From positions 1 through 64,000 of the forward strand of contig UQOE01000005.1 in the NCBI GenBank assembly GCA_900542575.1: DNA of 64,000 nucleotides. The letters are read 5' to 3'. Numbering within the stretch: position 1 is the first letter of the stretch; each line of letters starts with the position of its first letter. The notes under the pieces are model-generated. The model searched no databases, had not been told where the DNA came from, and saw only the letters and a list, made by a program, of their open reading frames with translations. Positions 33,271 to 42,723 of this stretch are shown piece after piece. Source of the DNA: an uncultured Oscillospiraceae bacterium (GTDB lineage: Bacteria > Bacillota > Clostridia > Oscillospirales > Acutalibacteraceae). The position numbers and the translations under genes are program-made.

Positions 33271-35046
33271 ATGGCCAAAGGAACAATTACCAAGGTCTCC
33301 GGCCCCCTTGTCATTGCTAGCGGCATGCGGGACGCCAACATGGGCGACGTTGTACGTGTCGGCGACGAGAGACTGATTGGTGAAATTATTGAAATGCATG
33401 AGGACCGCGCCTCGGTGCAGGTCTACGAGGAGACTTCCGGTATCGGAACCGGAGCCACTGTAGAATCCACCGATGCTCCGCTCAGCGTTGAGCTCGGGCC
33501 GGGTCTTCTGACCACCATCTATGATGGTATCCAGCGCCCGCTGGAAAAAATCCGTGAACAGATCGGAAATAACTTAAAGCGCGGTGTCGAGGTTCCGGCA
33601 CTCGACCGCGACAAAAAATGGCACTTCGTGCCGTCCGTAAAAGTCGGAGATAAAGTTGCGGCAGGCGACATCGTCGGTACCGTCCAGGAGACGGAAATCG
33701 TCGAGCACCGCATTATGGTACCGCCCCGCAGCAAAGGCGGCGTCATCTCCTCTATTACAGAAGGGGACTACACCGTAACCGATACCGTCGCGGTTCTCAA
33801 AACCGACGACGGCAAAGAAGTGAAGATCGGCCTCATGCAGAAATGGCCGGTCCGTGTCGGCCGTCCGTATCAGGCCAAAATCAACCCCAACACACCGCTC
33901 ATCTCCGGCCAGCGCGTCATCGACGCCCTGTTCCCCATTGCAAAAGGCGGCGTTGCGGCTATCCCCGGCCCCTTCGGATCCGGTAAAACCATCACCCAGC
34001 ATCAGCTCGCCAAATGGGCCGATGCCGAAATTATCATTTACATCGGCTGCGGCGAGCGCGGCAATGAGATGACCGACGTACTGAATGAGTTCCCCGAACT
34101 CATCGACCCGCATACCGGCCGCTCTCTGATGGAGCGTACCGTTCTCATCGCCAACACCTCCGATATGCCGGTTGCTGCCCGTGAGGCATCCGTCTACACC
34201 GGTATTACAATTGCCGAGTACTTCCGCGACATGGGATACTCCGTCGCACTTATGGCGGACTCCACATCCCGTTGGGCAGAGGCACTCCGTGAAATGTCCG
34301 GACGTCTGGAAGAGATGCCCGGTGAGGAAGGCTATCCGGCTTACCTCGGATCCCGAATCGCGCAGTTTTATGAGCGCGCCGGACGTGTCCAGTGCCTTGG
34401 GTCCGATGACCGCGAAGGCGCCCTCTCCGCAATCGGCGCGGTATCGCCGCCCGGCGGTGATATCTCCGAGCCCGTCTCCCAGGCAACCCTTCGAATTGTC
34501 AAGGTCTATTGGGGACTTGATGCACAGCTCGCCTACGAGCGCCACTTCCCGGCTATCAACTGGCTGACGTCTTATTCCCTCTATGAGGATACCCTCGGCC
34601 CGTGGTTTGACTCGGAGATCAATCCCAACTGGATGAAGACCCGCCGTCAGATGATGAGCATTCTGACCGACGAGGCCCGTCTGAAAGAAATTGTACAGAT
34701 GGTCGGCATGGACGCCCTGTCCGATCCGGACCGCCTGAAACTTGAGGCGGCACGCTCCATCCGTGAGGACTTCCTCCACCAGGATGCCTTCGACCCGGTC
34801 GATACCTACACCTCACCGCAGAAGTGCTACGAGCTCATGGATCTCGTTATCCAGTTCTATGAAAAGTCCTCTGAGGCTCTGAACAAGGGCGCCGACATCA
34901 AGGATATTATTTCCATGCCGGTCCGTGAGGAGATCGGACGATTCAAGTACATCCCGGAAGAGGAGACCAAGGATGCCTATGAGAAGATTGAGAATCATCT
35001 CAATGCGCAGCTTGCGGATGCACTGAATAAGGAGGAGGACTACTAA
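33271..35046 (+). CDS. ntpA: V-type ATPase catalytic subunit A
   Basis: A 591-residue catalytic subunit. The P loop GPFGSGKT is at residues 233-240, followed by the ERGNEM catalytic-glutamate region and DSTSRWAEALRE; the ~90-residue non-homologous insert of A subunits, absent from F-type beta, is present between the N-terminal barrel and the P loop. It hydrolyses or makes ATP. ATG at 33271 gives the family start MAKGTITKVSGP; the GTG at 33259 is less likely. Its stop overlaps the ntpB start. Confidence 0.95.
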   Translation: MAKGTITKVSGPLVIASGMRDANMGDVVRVGDERLIGEIIEMHEDRASVQVYEETSGIGTGATVESTDAPLSVELGPGLLTTIYDGIQRPLEKIREQIGNNLKRGVEVPALDRDKKWHFVPSVKVGDKVAAGDIVGTVQETEIVEHRIMVPPRSKGGVISSITEGDYTVTDTVAVLKTDDGKEVKIGLMQKWPVRVGRPYQAKINPNTPLISGQRVIDALFPIAKGGVAAIPGPFGSGKTITQHQLAKWADAEIIIYIGCGERGNEMTDVLNEFPELIDPHTGRSLMERTVLIANTSDMPVAAREASVYTGITIAEYFRDMGYSVALMADSTSRWAEALREMSGRLEEMPGEEGYPAYLGSRIAQFYERAGRVQCLGSDDREGALSAIGAVSPPGGDISEPVSQATLRIVKVYWGLDAQLAYERHFPAINWLTSYSLYEDTLGPWFDSEINPNWMKTRRQMMSILTDEARLKEIVQMVGMDALSDPDRLKLEAARSIREDFLHQDAFDPVDTYTSPQKCYELMDLVIQFYEKSSEALNKGADIKDIISMPVREEIGRFKYIPEEETKDAYEKIENHLNAQLADALNKEEDY

Positions 35047-36419
35047 TGCCGAAAGAGTATCGAACCATACAGGAGGTCTCCGGTCCGCTTATGATCGTCC
35101 GTGATGTCGAGAACGTCACGTACGACGAGCTGGGCGAGATTGAACTGGCAAACGGCGATCTCCGCCGGTGCCGCGTTCTTGAAGTCGACGGCTCCAACGC
35201 CGTAGTACAGCTGTTCGAGAGCTCGACCGGTATCAACCTCTCCAACTCAAAAGTCCGCTTTACCGGACACACCATGGAACTTGGCGTATCCGAGGATATG
35301 CTGGGACGTGTCTTCGACGGTCTCGGCCGTCCCATCGACAACGGCCCGGAAATTATTCCGGATAAACGGATGGACATCAATGGCTCCCCGATCAATCCGG
35401 CGGCCCGCGCCTATCCGTCCGAGTTCATCCAGACCGGCGTCTCCGCCATTGACGGCCTGAACACGCTGGTCCGCGGACAGAAGCTGCCGATTTTCTCGGC
35501 ATCCGGTCTTCCGCATGCACAGCTGGCCGCACAGATCGCGCGCCAGGCAAAGGTCCGCGGCAAGGACGAGCAGTTCGCCGTTGTCTTCGCCGCTATGGGT
35601 ATCACATTCGAAGAGGCCAACTACTTTGTCGAGTCCTTCCGTGAATCCGGTTCTCTGGACCGTACCGTAATGTTTACCAACCTCGCCAACGACCCGGCCG
35701 TCGAGCGTATTTCCACGCCGCGTATGGCACTGACTGCCGCCGAGTACCTGGCATTTGAGAAGGGCATGCACGTCCTTGTCATTCTGACCGATATCACCAA
35801 CTACGCCGATGCCCTCCGTGAGGTCTCTGCCGCACGGAAAGAGGTCCCTGGACGCCGCGGCTACCCCGGCTATCTGTACACGGACCTTGCCAGCATTTAT
35901 GAGCGTGCCGGCCGTCAGCTCGGAAAAGCGGGCTCCATCACCATGATCCCCATTCTGACCATGCCGGAGGATGATAAGACCCACCCAATTCCCGACCTTA
36001 CCGGATATATCACAGAGGGCCAGATCATTCTGTCCCGTGACCTCTACCGGAAAGGCATTGAGCCGCCTATCGACGTACTCCCGTCTCTCTCCCGACTGAA
36101 AGATAAGGGTATCGGCGAAGGCAAAACCCGGAAAGACCACAAGAACACCATGAACCAGCTGTTTGCGGCGTATTCCCGTGGTAAAGACGCAAAAGAGCTC
36201 ATGACCATTCTCGGTGAAGCAGCCCTTTCGGAAACCGACCTTCTCTATGCAAACTTTGCAGAAAAGTTTGAAGAGCGATATGTCAACCAGGGGTATCGCA
36301 CCAACCGCGATATCGAGGAGACTCTCGACATCGGCTGGGAACTGCTCCGTCTGCTGCCGCGCTCCGAACTGAAACGTATTTCCGACGAACTGCTCGACGA
36401 GTACTATGATAAGAAGTAA
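35046..36419 (+). CDS. ntpB: V-type ATPase regulatory subunit B
   Basis: A 457-residue non-catalytic nucleotide-binding subunit alternating with A in the hexamer. GQKLPIFSASGLPHAQLAAQ replaces the P loop, and MPEDDKTHPIPDLTGYITEG is a clear B-subunit signature. The ATG shares one base with the ntpA stop codon (TAATG), so the two are made in equal amounts. Confidence 0.96.
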   Translation: MPKEYRTIQEVSGPLMIVRDVENVTYDELGEIELANGDLRRCRVLEVDGSNAVVQLFESSTGINLSNSKVRFTGHTMELGVSEDMLGRVFDGLGRPIDNGPEIIPDKRMDINGSPINPAARAYPSEFIQTGVSAIDGLNTLVRGQKLPIFSASGLPHAQLAAQIARQAKVRGKDEQFAVVFAAMGITFEEANYFVESFRESGSLDRTVMFTNLANDPAVERISTPRMALTAAEYLAFEKGMHVLVILTDITNYADALREVSAARKEVPGRRGYPGYLYTDLASIYERAGRQLGKAGSITMIPILTMPEDDKTHPIPDLTGYITEGQIILSRDLYRKGIEPPIDVLPSLSRLKDKGIGEGKTRKDHKNTMNQLFAAYSRGKDAKELMTILGEAALSETDLLYANFAEKFEERYVNQGYRTNRDIEETLDIGWELLRLLPRSELKRISDELLDEYYDKK

Positions 36420-36434
36420 AGCAGGTGATCAGCT

Positions 36435-37097
36435 GTGGCTATTCTGAACGTCAACCCGACGCGAATGGAGCTTACCAATCTCAAAAATAAGCTTACGACC
36501 GCCACACGTGGTCACAAACTGCTGAAAGACAAGCGGGATGAGCTCATGCGTGAGTTCATTGAGCTGGTGCGGGAGAACAAGGAACTGCGCCGTGAGGTTG
36601 AAAAGGAGATCTCCGACGCCAACGCCCACATGCAGGTGGCACGCTCCGTCATGTCCGACGAAGCGCTGAATACCGCTCTCATGCTCCCCATCCAGGAAAT
36701 GCAGCTCGACATCCATGAAAAGAATGTCATGAGCGTTAACATCCCGGTTTTTGAGACCAAACTCAAAACGGCCGACGAAAACGACATCTATTCTTATGGC
36801 TTTGCATTCACTTCCAGCGACTTGGATGACGCCGTCAAATCTCTGGCGGACGTCATGCCGAAGCTGATGCACCTGGCCGAGGTGGAAAAATCCTGCCAGC
36901 TCATGGCGGCTGAGATTGAAAAGACCCGCCGCCGCGTCAACGCACTGGAACACGTACTCATTCCAAATTATCAGGATACGATCCGCTATATTCGGATGAA
37001 ACTGGATGAGAATGAGCGCAGCACGACGACCCGACTGATGAAAGTCAAGGATATGATGCTCGAAGAGGCACATCACTACAGTGAGCGAGAGCAGTAA
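36435..37097 (+). CDS. ntpD: V-type ATPase subunit D (central shaft)
   Basis: A 220-residue shaft subunit with long N- and C-terminal helices that form the coiled coil rotating inside A3B3. NPTRMELTNLKNKL at the start and RRRVNALEHVLIPNY near residue 170 are family marks. It begins with GTG after AGGTGATCAGCT. Last gene of the operon; ntpH and ntpJ of Enterococcus are absent. Confidence 0.95.
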   Translation: MAILNVNPTRMELTNLKNKLTTATRGHKLLKDKRDELMREFIELVRENKELRREVEKEISDANAHMQVARSVMSDEALNTALMLPIQEMQLDIHEKNVMSVNIPVFETKLKTADENDIYSYGFAFTSSDLDDAVKSLADVMPKLMHLAEVEKSCQLMAAEIEKTRRRVNALEHVLIPNYQDTIRYIRMKLDENERSTTTRLMKVKDMMLEEAHHYSEREQ

Positions 37098-37170
37098 GTC
37101 TTCCAAACACGACTGTTTTTGACAAAAGAATGCAGTTGGATCTGCTGCAAGGCAGGTCCGCATAACAGAG

Positions 37171-37209
37171 CAGCGACAATCCGCCCAAAAGCAGATTGCC
37201 GCTGTTTTC
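37171..37209 (+). terminator. Terminator of the V-ATPase operon
   Basis: CAGCGACAATC and GATTGCCGCTG form a stem with one mismatch followed by TTTTCTT. Confidence 0.75.
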
Positions 37210-37268
37210 TTATGCTGTGACAGGGGTGGGTGTTGTTTGCGGTCATTTTGTGTTAAAATATCCGGGTG

Positions 37269-37298
37269 TTGACAAAAAGAAAATAAATATAGTATACT
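37269..37298 (+). promoter_or_regulatory. Promoter of the histidine operon
   Basis: A perfect TTGACA (37269-37274), an 18-base A-rich spacer and TATACT (37293-37298) precede hisZ by about 55 bases. Confidence 0.7.
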
Positions 37299-37327
37299 TT
37301 AGCGTGCTAACACGATAACGCGTTAAA
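37298..37327. promoter_or_regulatory. Operator-like palindrome at the his promoter start site
   Basis: A 30-bp imperfect palindrome (10 of 15 base pairs complementary) covers the expected transcription start. It contains CGTGCTAACACG (37303-37314) and the perfect palindrome TAACGCGTTA (37316-37325). Its position directly behind the -10 box would block transcription if bound. A TrpR-like HisR/YerC repressor is a candidate from knowledge of Firmicutes his regulation; no regulator gene is adjacent. Confidence 0.5.
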
Positions 37328-37351
37328 TAATTCCAGATCTCGGAGGAAGCT

Positions 37352-38470
37352 ATGATCGACGAATCCATTCTCAAGGTGGAGGAGCGGGCGGCCTATCAGC
37401 TCCGCGCGCTGTACACCGATTATGGGTACCAGCCCTATAAAATGAGCAAATTCGAGGAGTACGACCTGTACGCCCGAAACAAAGATTTCCTGGTCAGCGA
37501 CGGCATTATCACTTTTACGGATACCAACGGAAAGCTGATGGCCCTCAAGCCGGATGTCACCCTGTCTATTCTGAAGAACAGCAAAGACGTCCCGCACTGT
37601 ACGCAGAGAGTATATTATAATGAGAGCGTCTATCGAATCTCCGGCGACACCCATCAGTTTAAGGAGATCATGCAGACCGGTCTGGAATGCATGGGCATCA
37701 TCGACTTCTTCAATACCATGGAAGTGCTGCAGCTTGCTGCGGAAAGTCTCCAGACTCTGTCTTCCAGCTACGTTCTCGAAATATCCCATATGGGTTTTCT
37801 GAACGCTCTGCTGAAACAGGCCGATGCCGGTGAGACCTTCAATGAGCAGGTGATGACCTGCATTGATGAAAAAAACCGTCACGAACTTAACCGCATCTGC
37901 GGCGTCTACGGCGTATCGGATGAAATCCGGGACAAGCTGGTCCATTTTATCTCGATCTACGGCGAGCGACATCTGGTTATCAAAGAGCTGGAGTCGTTCT
38001 GCGGGGACGATCCCGACATGAATGCGGCGTTGGACGAACTCCGAAAGATTTCCGCTGCATTTGACGACACAAACTTTGCCGACCATGTACGGTTTGACTT
38101 CTCGCTTGTCAACGATATGAAGTATTATGACGGCGTCGTGTTCCAGGGCTTCATTGAGGGCATTCCCGAGGTGGTCCTGTCCGGAGGACAGTATGATCAG
38201 CTGCTCCGCCGCATGGGGCGCAAGTCCGGCGGCATAGGCTTTGCCGCCTACCTGGACCTGCTCGAATATCTTCGCCCCGGCACACGGAAATATGACGTCG
38301 ACGTCGTTGTGCTCTATGAACCCGACGCCGACCCGAAACGTCTGAAAGATGCGGTGACGGCAATGCGCCGCGAGGGCGACACGGTCTCCGTTCAGCGGGA
38401 GATTCCGGCGCATCTGAACTTTAAGCGCCTGGCCAAATTTAACGGGGAGGAGATCGTACCTTATGAATAA
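37352..38470 (+). CDS. hisZ: ATP phosphoribosyltransferase regulatory subunit
   Basis: A 372-residue histidyl-tRNA-synthetase paralogue that lacks the tRNA-binding domain and activates short-form HisG. Class II motif regions are visible (MALKPDVTLSIL, RVYYNESVYRI, SGGQYDQLLRRMG). It starts the his operon. Its stop lies inside the hisG gene (8-base overlap), consistent with the two forming one hetero-octameric enzyme. Confidence 0.94.
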   Translation: MIDESILKVEERAAYQLRALYTDYGYQPYKMSKFEEYDLYARNKDFLVSDGIITFTDTNGKLMALKPDVTLSILKNSKDVPHCTQRVYYNESVYRISGDTHQFKEIMQTGLECMGIIDFFNTMEVLQLAAESLQTLSSSYVLEISHMGFLNALLKQADAGETFNEQVMTCIDEKNRHELNRICGVYGVSDEIRDKLVHFISIYGERHLVIKELESFCGDDPDMNAALDELRKISAAFDDTNFADHVRFDFSLVNDMKYYDGVVFQGFIEGIPEVVLSGGQYDQLLRRMGRKSGGIGFAAYLDLLEYLRPGTRKYDVDVVVLYEPDADPKRLKDAVTAMRREGDTVSVQREIPAHLNFKRLAKFNGEEIVPYE

Positions 38471-39104
38471 CGATATACTGAACATCGCACTTCCGAAAGG
38501 CCGTCTCGGCGAACGGGTCTACTCCATGTTTGAAAAGGCCGGGTATGAGTGCCCTTCCATCCGGGAGGAAAATCGAAAACTCATTTTTACCAATGAGGAG
38601 AAGGGCGTTCGCTATTTCTGGGTCAAACCTTCGGACGTCGCCATCTATGTTGAGCGCGGCGCCGCCGATATCGGCGTGGCCGGACGGGACATCCTGAAAG
38701 AGTATGAGCCCAATGTCTACGAGCTTCTGGACCTGAAAACCGGTATCTGCAAAATGATGGTCGCGGCGCCGGCGGATTTCCACGATGACAAGAGCCGTAC
38801 GCTCCGCGTTGCTACAAAGTTTGTCAATGTGGCGAGAACCTACTATGCATCGAAAAGCCGTGATATCGACATCATCAAACTGAACGGCTCTATTGAAATT
38901 GCCCCCATTCTTGGGCTCTCGGATGTCATTGTCGACATCGTAGAGACAGGGACAACGCTGCGGGAAAACGATCTCAAGGTCTACGAGGACATCTTCCCCA
39001 TCAGTGCACGTCTCATTGCCAATAAATCGAGCTTCCAGTTCAAGACCGGGCAAATCCAGACGCTGGTCGGCGCCATGAAAGAACAGGTGGAAAACAATGA
39101 TTAA
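38463..39104 (+). CDS. hisG: ATP phosphoribosyltransferase, short form
   Basis: A 213-residue catalytic subunit joining PRPP and ATP, the first step of histidine synthesis. NIALPKGRLGERV at the N terminus and the PRPP-binding loop IVDIVETGTTLREN are clear. The C-terminal regulatory domain of long-form HisG is missing, as expected when HisZ is present. Overlaps hisZ and hisD. Confidence 0.95.
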   Translation: MNNDILNIALPKGRLGERVYSMFEKAGYECPSIREENRKLIFTNEEKGVRYFWVKPSDVAIYVERGAADIGVAGRDILKEYEPNVYELLDLKTGICKMMVAAPADFHDDKSRTLRVATKFVNVARTYYASKSRDIDIIKLNGSIEIAPILGLSDVIVDIVETGTTLRENDLKVYEDIFPISARLIANKSSFQFKTGQIQTLVGAMKEQVENND

Positions 39105-40383
39105 AATCTATAAATACGGGGAAGTTCCGAACAGCGAAATCTTTGCACGCCCCGACATGAAAACCGGCGTGGAAGATGTCGTAGCGGATATCATCAGCAA
39201 TGTCCGAAAAAACGGAGATGAGGCCCTCTTTGCATACAGCAAAAAGTTTGACGGCGCCGATCTCCGTTCCCTGGAAGTGACAAAAGAGGAGATGGAGGAG
39301 GCCCGAGCCATCGTCGGTGAGCACTACATCGGCATCCTGGAGCGTTCCGCCGCCAACATCCGCCATTTCCACGAGCGCCAGGTCCGCAACAGTTTTATCA
39401 TCAACGACCAGGAAGGCGTCGTCATGGGGCAGAAAGTAATGCCGGTTGAAAAGGCTGGCCTTTACGTGCCCGGCGGTACGGCGGCATATCCGTCCACGGT
39501 GCTCATGGATTCTATCCCGGCGAAGATCGCCGGTGTCAGGGAAATGGTCATCACCACACCGCCGAAAAAAGATGGAAAGGTCAACCCCTACATTCTGGCG
39601 GCCGCCAGCGTCGCAGGTGTGGACCGCGTTTTCAAAGTCGGCGGAGCGCAGGCTATCGCCGCTCTGGCCTATGGTACGCAGACCATTCCGAAAGTGGACA
39701 AGATTGTCGGCCCGGGCAACGCATTTGTCGCCGAGGCCAAAAAACAGGTCTATGGCACCGTGTCCATCGACATGATTGCCGGCCCGAGTGAAATCCTCGT
39801 GGTCGCAGACTCCACCTGCAACCCCTATTATGTTGCAGCTGACATGCTGTCACAGGCCGAGCATGACAAGCGCGCCAGCGCGGTCCTCGTCACCGACAGC
39901 TATGAACTGGCCGAGAAGGTTGCGGCGGAAATCGACCGCCAGCTGGAGACGCTCCCGCGCCGGGAGATCGCCTCGGTCTCCATTGAGAACAACGGCAAGA
40001 TCATCGTAGCGGAAAACGATATTCATAAGGCCATTGAAATTGCCAATGAAATTGCACCGGAGCACCTCGAGCTCTGCATGGATGACCCGTTTGCCTATCT
40101 CTCTGAGGTCAAAAATGCCGGCTCCATCTTCATGGGAAAGAACTGCCCGGAGGCGCTGGGCGACTATTTTGCAGGCCCGAACCACACCCTTCCCACCAGC
40201 GGAACAGCACGTTTTTCGAGCCCGCTCTCCGTGGATGACTTTACCAAGAAATCCCAGTACACCTACTTTACCAAAGAGGCACTCAGCAAGGTCTACAAAG
40301 ATATCGCCGAGTTCGCCGACAGCGAGGGGCTGCACGGCCATGCCCGCAGTGCCCGCAGCCGGTTTGAAGACAACGTTGAATAA
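39097..40383 (+). CDS. hisD: Histidinol dehydrogenase
   Basis: A 428-residue NAD-dependent enzyme catalysing the last two oxidations to histidine. The signature VDMIAGPSE-type segment (IDMIAGPSEILV), zinc-ligand region DMLSQAEHDKRA and the glutamate-histidine pair in APEHLELC are visible, as is GPNHTLPTSGTAR. Start overlaps the hisG stop by eight bases. Confidence 0.96.
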   Translation: MIKIYKYGEVPNSEIFARPDMKTGVEDVVADIISNVRKNGDEALFAYSKKFDGADLRSLEVTKEEMEEARAIVGEHYIGILERSAANIRHFHERQVRNSFIINDQEGVVMGQKVMPVEKAGLYVPGGTAAYPSTVLMDSIPAKIAGVREMVITTPPKKDGKVNPYILAAASVAGVDRVFKVGGAQAIAALAYGTQTIPKVDKIVGPGNAFVAEAKKQVYGTVSIDMIAGPSEILVVADSTCNPYYVAADMLSQAEHDKRASAVLVTDSYELAEKVAAEIDRQLETLPRREIASVSIENNGKIIVAENDIHKAIEIANEIAPEHLELCMDDPFAYLSEVKNAGSIFMGKNCPEALGDYFAGPNHTLPTSGTARFSSPLSVDDFTKKSQYTYFTKEALSKVYKDIAEFADSEGLHGHARSARSRFEDNVE

Positions 40384-40397
40384 GGGAGGCCATTGCC

Positions 40398-41474
40398 ATG
40401 AGCCGTTACTTGAGCAGTCAGTATGACAATTTGGAACCGTATGTCCCCGGGGAACAGCCGCAGGACCGTTCCTATATTAAACTGAATACGAATGAATCGC
40501 CGTTTCCGCCTCCGAAATCCGTCTTTGAGGCGGCAAAGGAGGCATCCCGATTCCTGAATCTCTACAACGATCCGGACAACCGCAGACTGACCGAGGCAAT
40601 TGCTCGGAATTTCAATCTGTCCAGGGAAAATGTCATGGTCACCAACGGCTCAGATGAGGCGCTGAACTATGCATTTATGGCATATTGCGACAAAGACCAT
40701 CCCATTGTATTCCCCGATATCACCTATGGCTTTTATAAGGTCATTGCAGAGCTCAATCATATCCCTTACAGCACCATTTCGCTGGAAGAGGATTTCACCA
40801 TTGACTCCGCGGACTACTGTGACATCGGCAAGAATATTGTCATTCCAAACCCGAATGCCCCAACCGGCATCCCGCTCTCATTTGCCGAGGTGGAGGAGAT
40901 CGTCCGTTCGAATCCGGATAATATTGTTATCATCGACGAGGCGTATATTGATTTCGGCGGGGAGAGTGCTGTGCGGCTCATTCCGAAATATGAAAATCTG
41001 CTGGTTACACAGACCTTCTCCAAGTCCCGTTCCCTTGCCGGTGCCCGGCTCGGCTTTATCATGGGAAGCCCGGACTTGATCTCCGACTTAATCACGCTGA
41101 AATATTCCAACAACCCGTACAACGTGAACCGCATGACTGAGGCGGCCGGCATTGCCGCCATGCGGGAGAACACCTATTTCAAGGACAGCTGCAAGGCCAT
41201 CGAGTTCAACCGGCGCTACACGACCAAAGCGCTGGAGGAGCGCGGATTTGAGGTCCTGCCGTCCTGTGCCAATTTTGTCTTTGTCCGTGCATCCTGGATC
41301 AGCGGCAAAGACCTCTACTGCCGCCTCAAAGAGCGCGGTATCCTGGTCCGCCATTTTGACGATGAGCGGATCCGTGACTTCAACCGGATTACCATTGGCA
41401 AGAAGACCGACATGGACCACCTGATTGACGCCATTGAGGCCATCTTCAAAGAAATCTACGAGCCGGACCGATAA
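40398..41474 (+). CDS. hisC: Histidinol-phosphate aminotransferase
   Basis: A 358-residue fold-type I PLP aminotransferase. IKLNTNESPFPPP at the start, NPNAPTG, the pyridoxal-contacting DEAYIDFG and the lysine in TQTFSKSRSLAGARLGF (Schiff base) are all present. It converts imidazole-acetol phosphate to histidinol phosphate. Follows hisD by 14 bases. Confidence 0.95.
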   Translation: MSRYLSSQYDNLEPYVPGEQPQDRSYIKLNTNESPFPPPKSVFEAAKEASRFLNLYNDPDNRRLTEAIARNFNLSRENVMVTNGSDEALNYAFMAYCDKDHPIVFPDITYGFYKVIAELNHIPYSTISLEEDFTIDSADYCDIGKNIVIPNPNAPTGIPLSFAEVEEIVRSNPDNIVIIDEAYIDFGGESAVRLIPKYENLLVTQTFSKSRSLAGARLGFIMGSPDLISDLITLKYSNNPYNVNRMTEAAGIAAMRENTYFKDSCKAIEFNRRYTTKALEERGFEVLPSCANFVFVRASWISGKDLYCRLKERGILVRHFDDERIRDFNRITIGKKTDMDHLIDAIEAIFKEIYEPDR

Positions 41475-41495
41475 TCGGTTCCCGGGAGGAAATCT

Positions 41496-42083
41496 ATGAG
41501 AACGAGTACCATTACCCGCGAAACTGCAGAGACCAAAATACAGTTGGAACTGAATCTCGACGGACGGGGCGACAGCCGGATCGCGACGGGGGTCGGGTTC
41601 CTTGACCATATGCTGACGCTGTTTGCTCGCCATGGCAGATTTGACCTCAAGCTGTCCTGTGACGGCGACACCTATGTCGACGCACATCACACCACAGAAG
41701 ATATCGGCATTGCGCTGGGGGAGGCATTTGCCGAGGCACTTGGCGACAAGCGCGGCATTGTGCGCTACGGCAGCATGCTGCTCCCAATGGATGAGACACT
41801 GATCCTCACGGCAGTCGACCTGTCCGGCCGCAGCCATCTGGAATGGTCGGTTTCTCTGCCGACCCAGAAAGTGGGCGACTTTGACACCGAACTCGCCAAG
41901 GAATTCTGGCTGGGGTTTGTACGGAAAGCGGAATGCACACTGCATATCCGGGAGATCAGCGGCGAAAATTCCCATCACATCATTGAGGGAATCTTCAAAT
42001 CGGTGGCGCGGGCGCTGAAAGCGGCAGTCGCCATCGACCGCGAATATCAAGATGAAATACCGTCCACCAAGGGCGTACTGTAA
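41496..42083 (+). CDS. hisB: Imidazoleglycerol-phosphate dehydratase
   Basis: A 195-residue monofunctional dehydratase. The manganese-binding motifs GFLDHML, DAHHTTEDIG and the second-half SHHIIEG are visible. The phosphatase domain fused in enterobacteria is absent; that step is supplied by the PHP-type HisJ at the end of the operon. Confidence 0.96.
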   Translation: MRTSTITRETAETKIQLELNLDGRGDSRIATGVGFLDHMLTLFARHGRFDLKLSCDGDTYVDAHHTTEDIGIALGEAFAEALGDKRGIVRYGSMLLPMDETLILTAVDLSGRSHLEWSVSLPTQKVGDFDTELAKEFWLGFVRKAECTLHIREISGENSHHIIEGIFKSVARALKAAVAIDREYQDEIPSTKGVL

Positions 42084-42095
42084 AGAGGGGTCCAC

Positions 42096-42719
42096 ATGAT
42101 TGCAATTATTGACTACGGCATGGGAAATCTGTTTTCCCTTGCCTCTTCTCTGAAATCGCTCGGGCAGGACGTCGTGGTCAGCGGAGACCCGGAGGTCATC
42201 CGCAGTGCTGACCGCCTGTTCCTCCCCGGCGTGGGTGCCTTTGAAGATGCATCCCGTCTGCTCTACGATACCGGCCTCGCTGGCGTCATTCAGGAAGAGG
42301 CCGCAAAAGGAAAACCCCTGATGGGCATCTGCCTTGGTATGCAGCTTCTGTTCGACCGGAGTTTTGAGTTCGGCGAGTGGAAGGGCCTCGGCCTGGTCCC
42401 AGGAGATGTCGTTCCAATGGAAGGCGTCATTGACAGCAGCCTGAAGATTCCCCAGATCGGCTGGAATGCTCTTCACTTCACGGAGAAGGGCGCAGAGCAT
42501 CCGGTCTTCCGCGGAATTGACAAAGGCGCCTATGTCTATTTTGTGCATTCCTACTATGCATCCCATTGTGAGGCCAACACCCTCGCGACTACAGAGTACA
42601 GCAAAGAGCTGACCGCAGCGGTCGCCAACGGCAATGTCATTGGCTGCCAGTTCCACCCGGAGAAGAGCGGAAAGGTCGGTCTTCGGATTCTCAAAAATTT
42701 CTGTGAGATGGAGGGCTGA
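42096..42719 (+). CDS. hisH: Imidazole glycerol phosphate synthase, glutaminase subunit
   Basis: A 207-residue class I glutamine amidotransferase. The nucleophile cysteine in GICLGMQLLF and the histidine-glutamate pair in CQFHPEKSG form the triad. It supplies ammonia to HisF. Five bases separate its stop from hisA. Confidence 0.96.
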   Translation: MIAIIDYGMGNLFSLASSLKSLGQDVVVSGDPEVIRSADRLFLPGVGAFEDASRLLYDTGLAGVIQEEAAKGKPLMGICLGMQLLFDRSFEFGEWKGLGLVPGDVVPMEGVIDSSLKIPQIGWNALHFTEKGAEHPVFRGIDKGAYVYFVHSYYASHCEANTLATTEYSKELTAAVANGNVIGCQFHPEKSGKVGLRILKNFCEMEG

Positions 42720-42723
42720 GCAC

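Noticed and set aside
33574..34779. 401-codon minus-strand open frame
   Set aside because: Exact antisense of the V-ATPase A subunit gene; a by-product of codon bias.
37098..37351. T-box or riboswitch before hisZ
   Set aside because: Only about 50 bases separate the promoter from hisZ, too short for a T-box, and no second terminator/antiterminator is visible.
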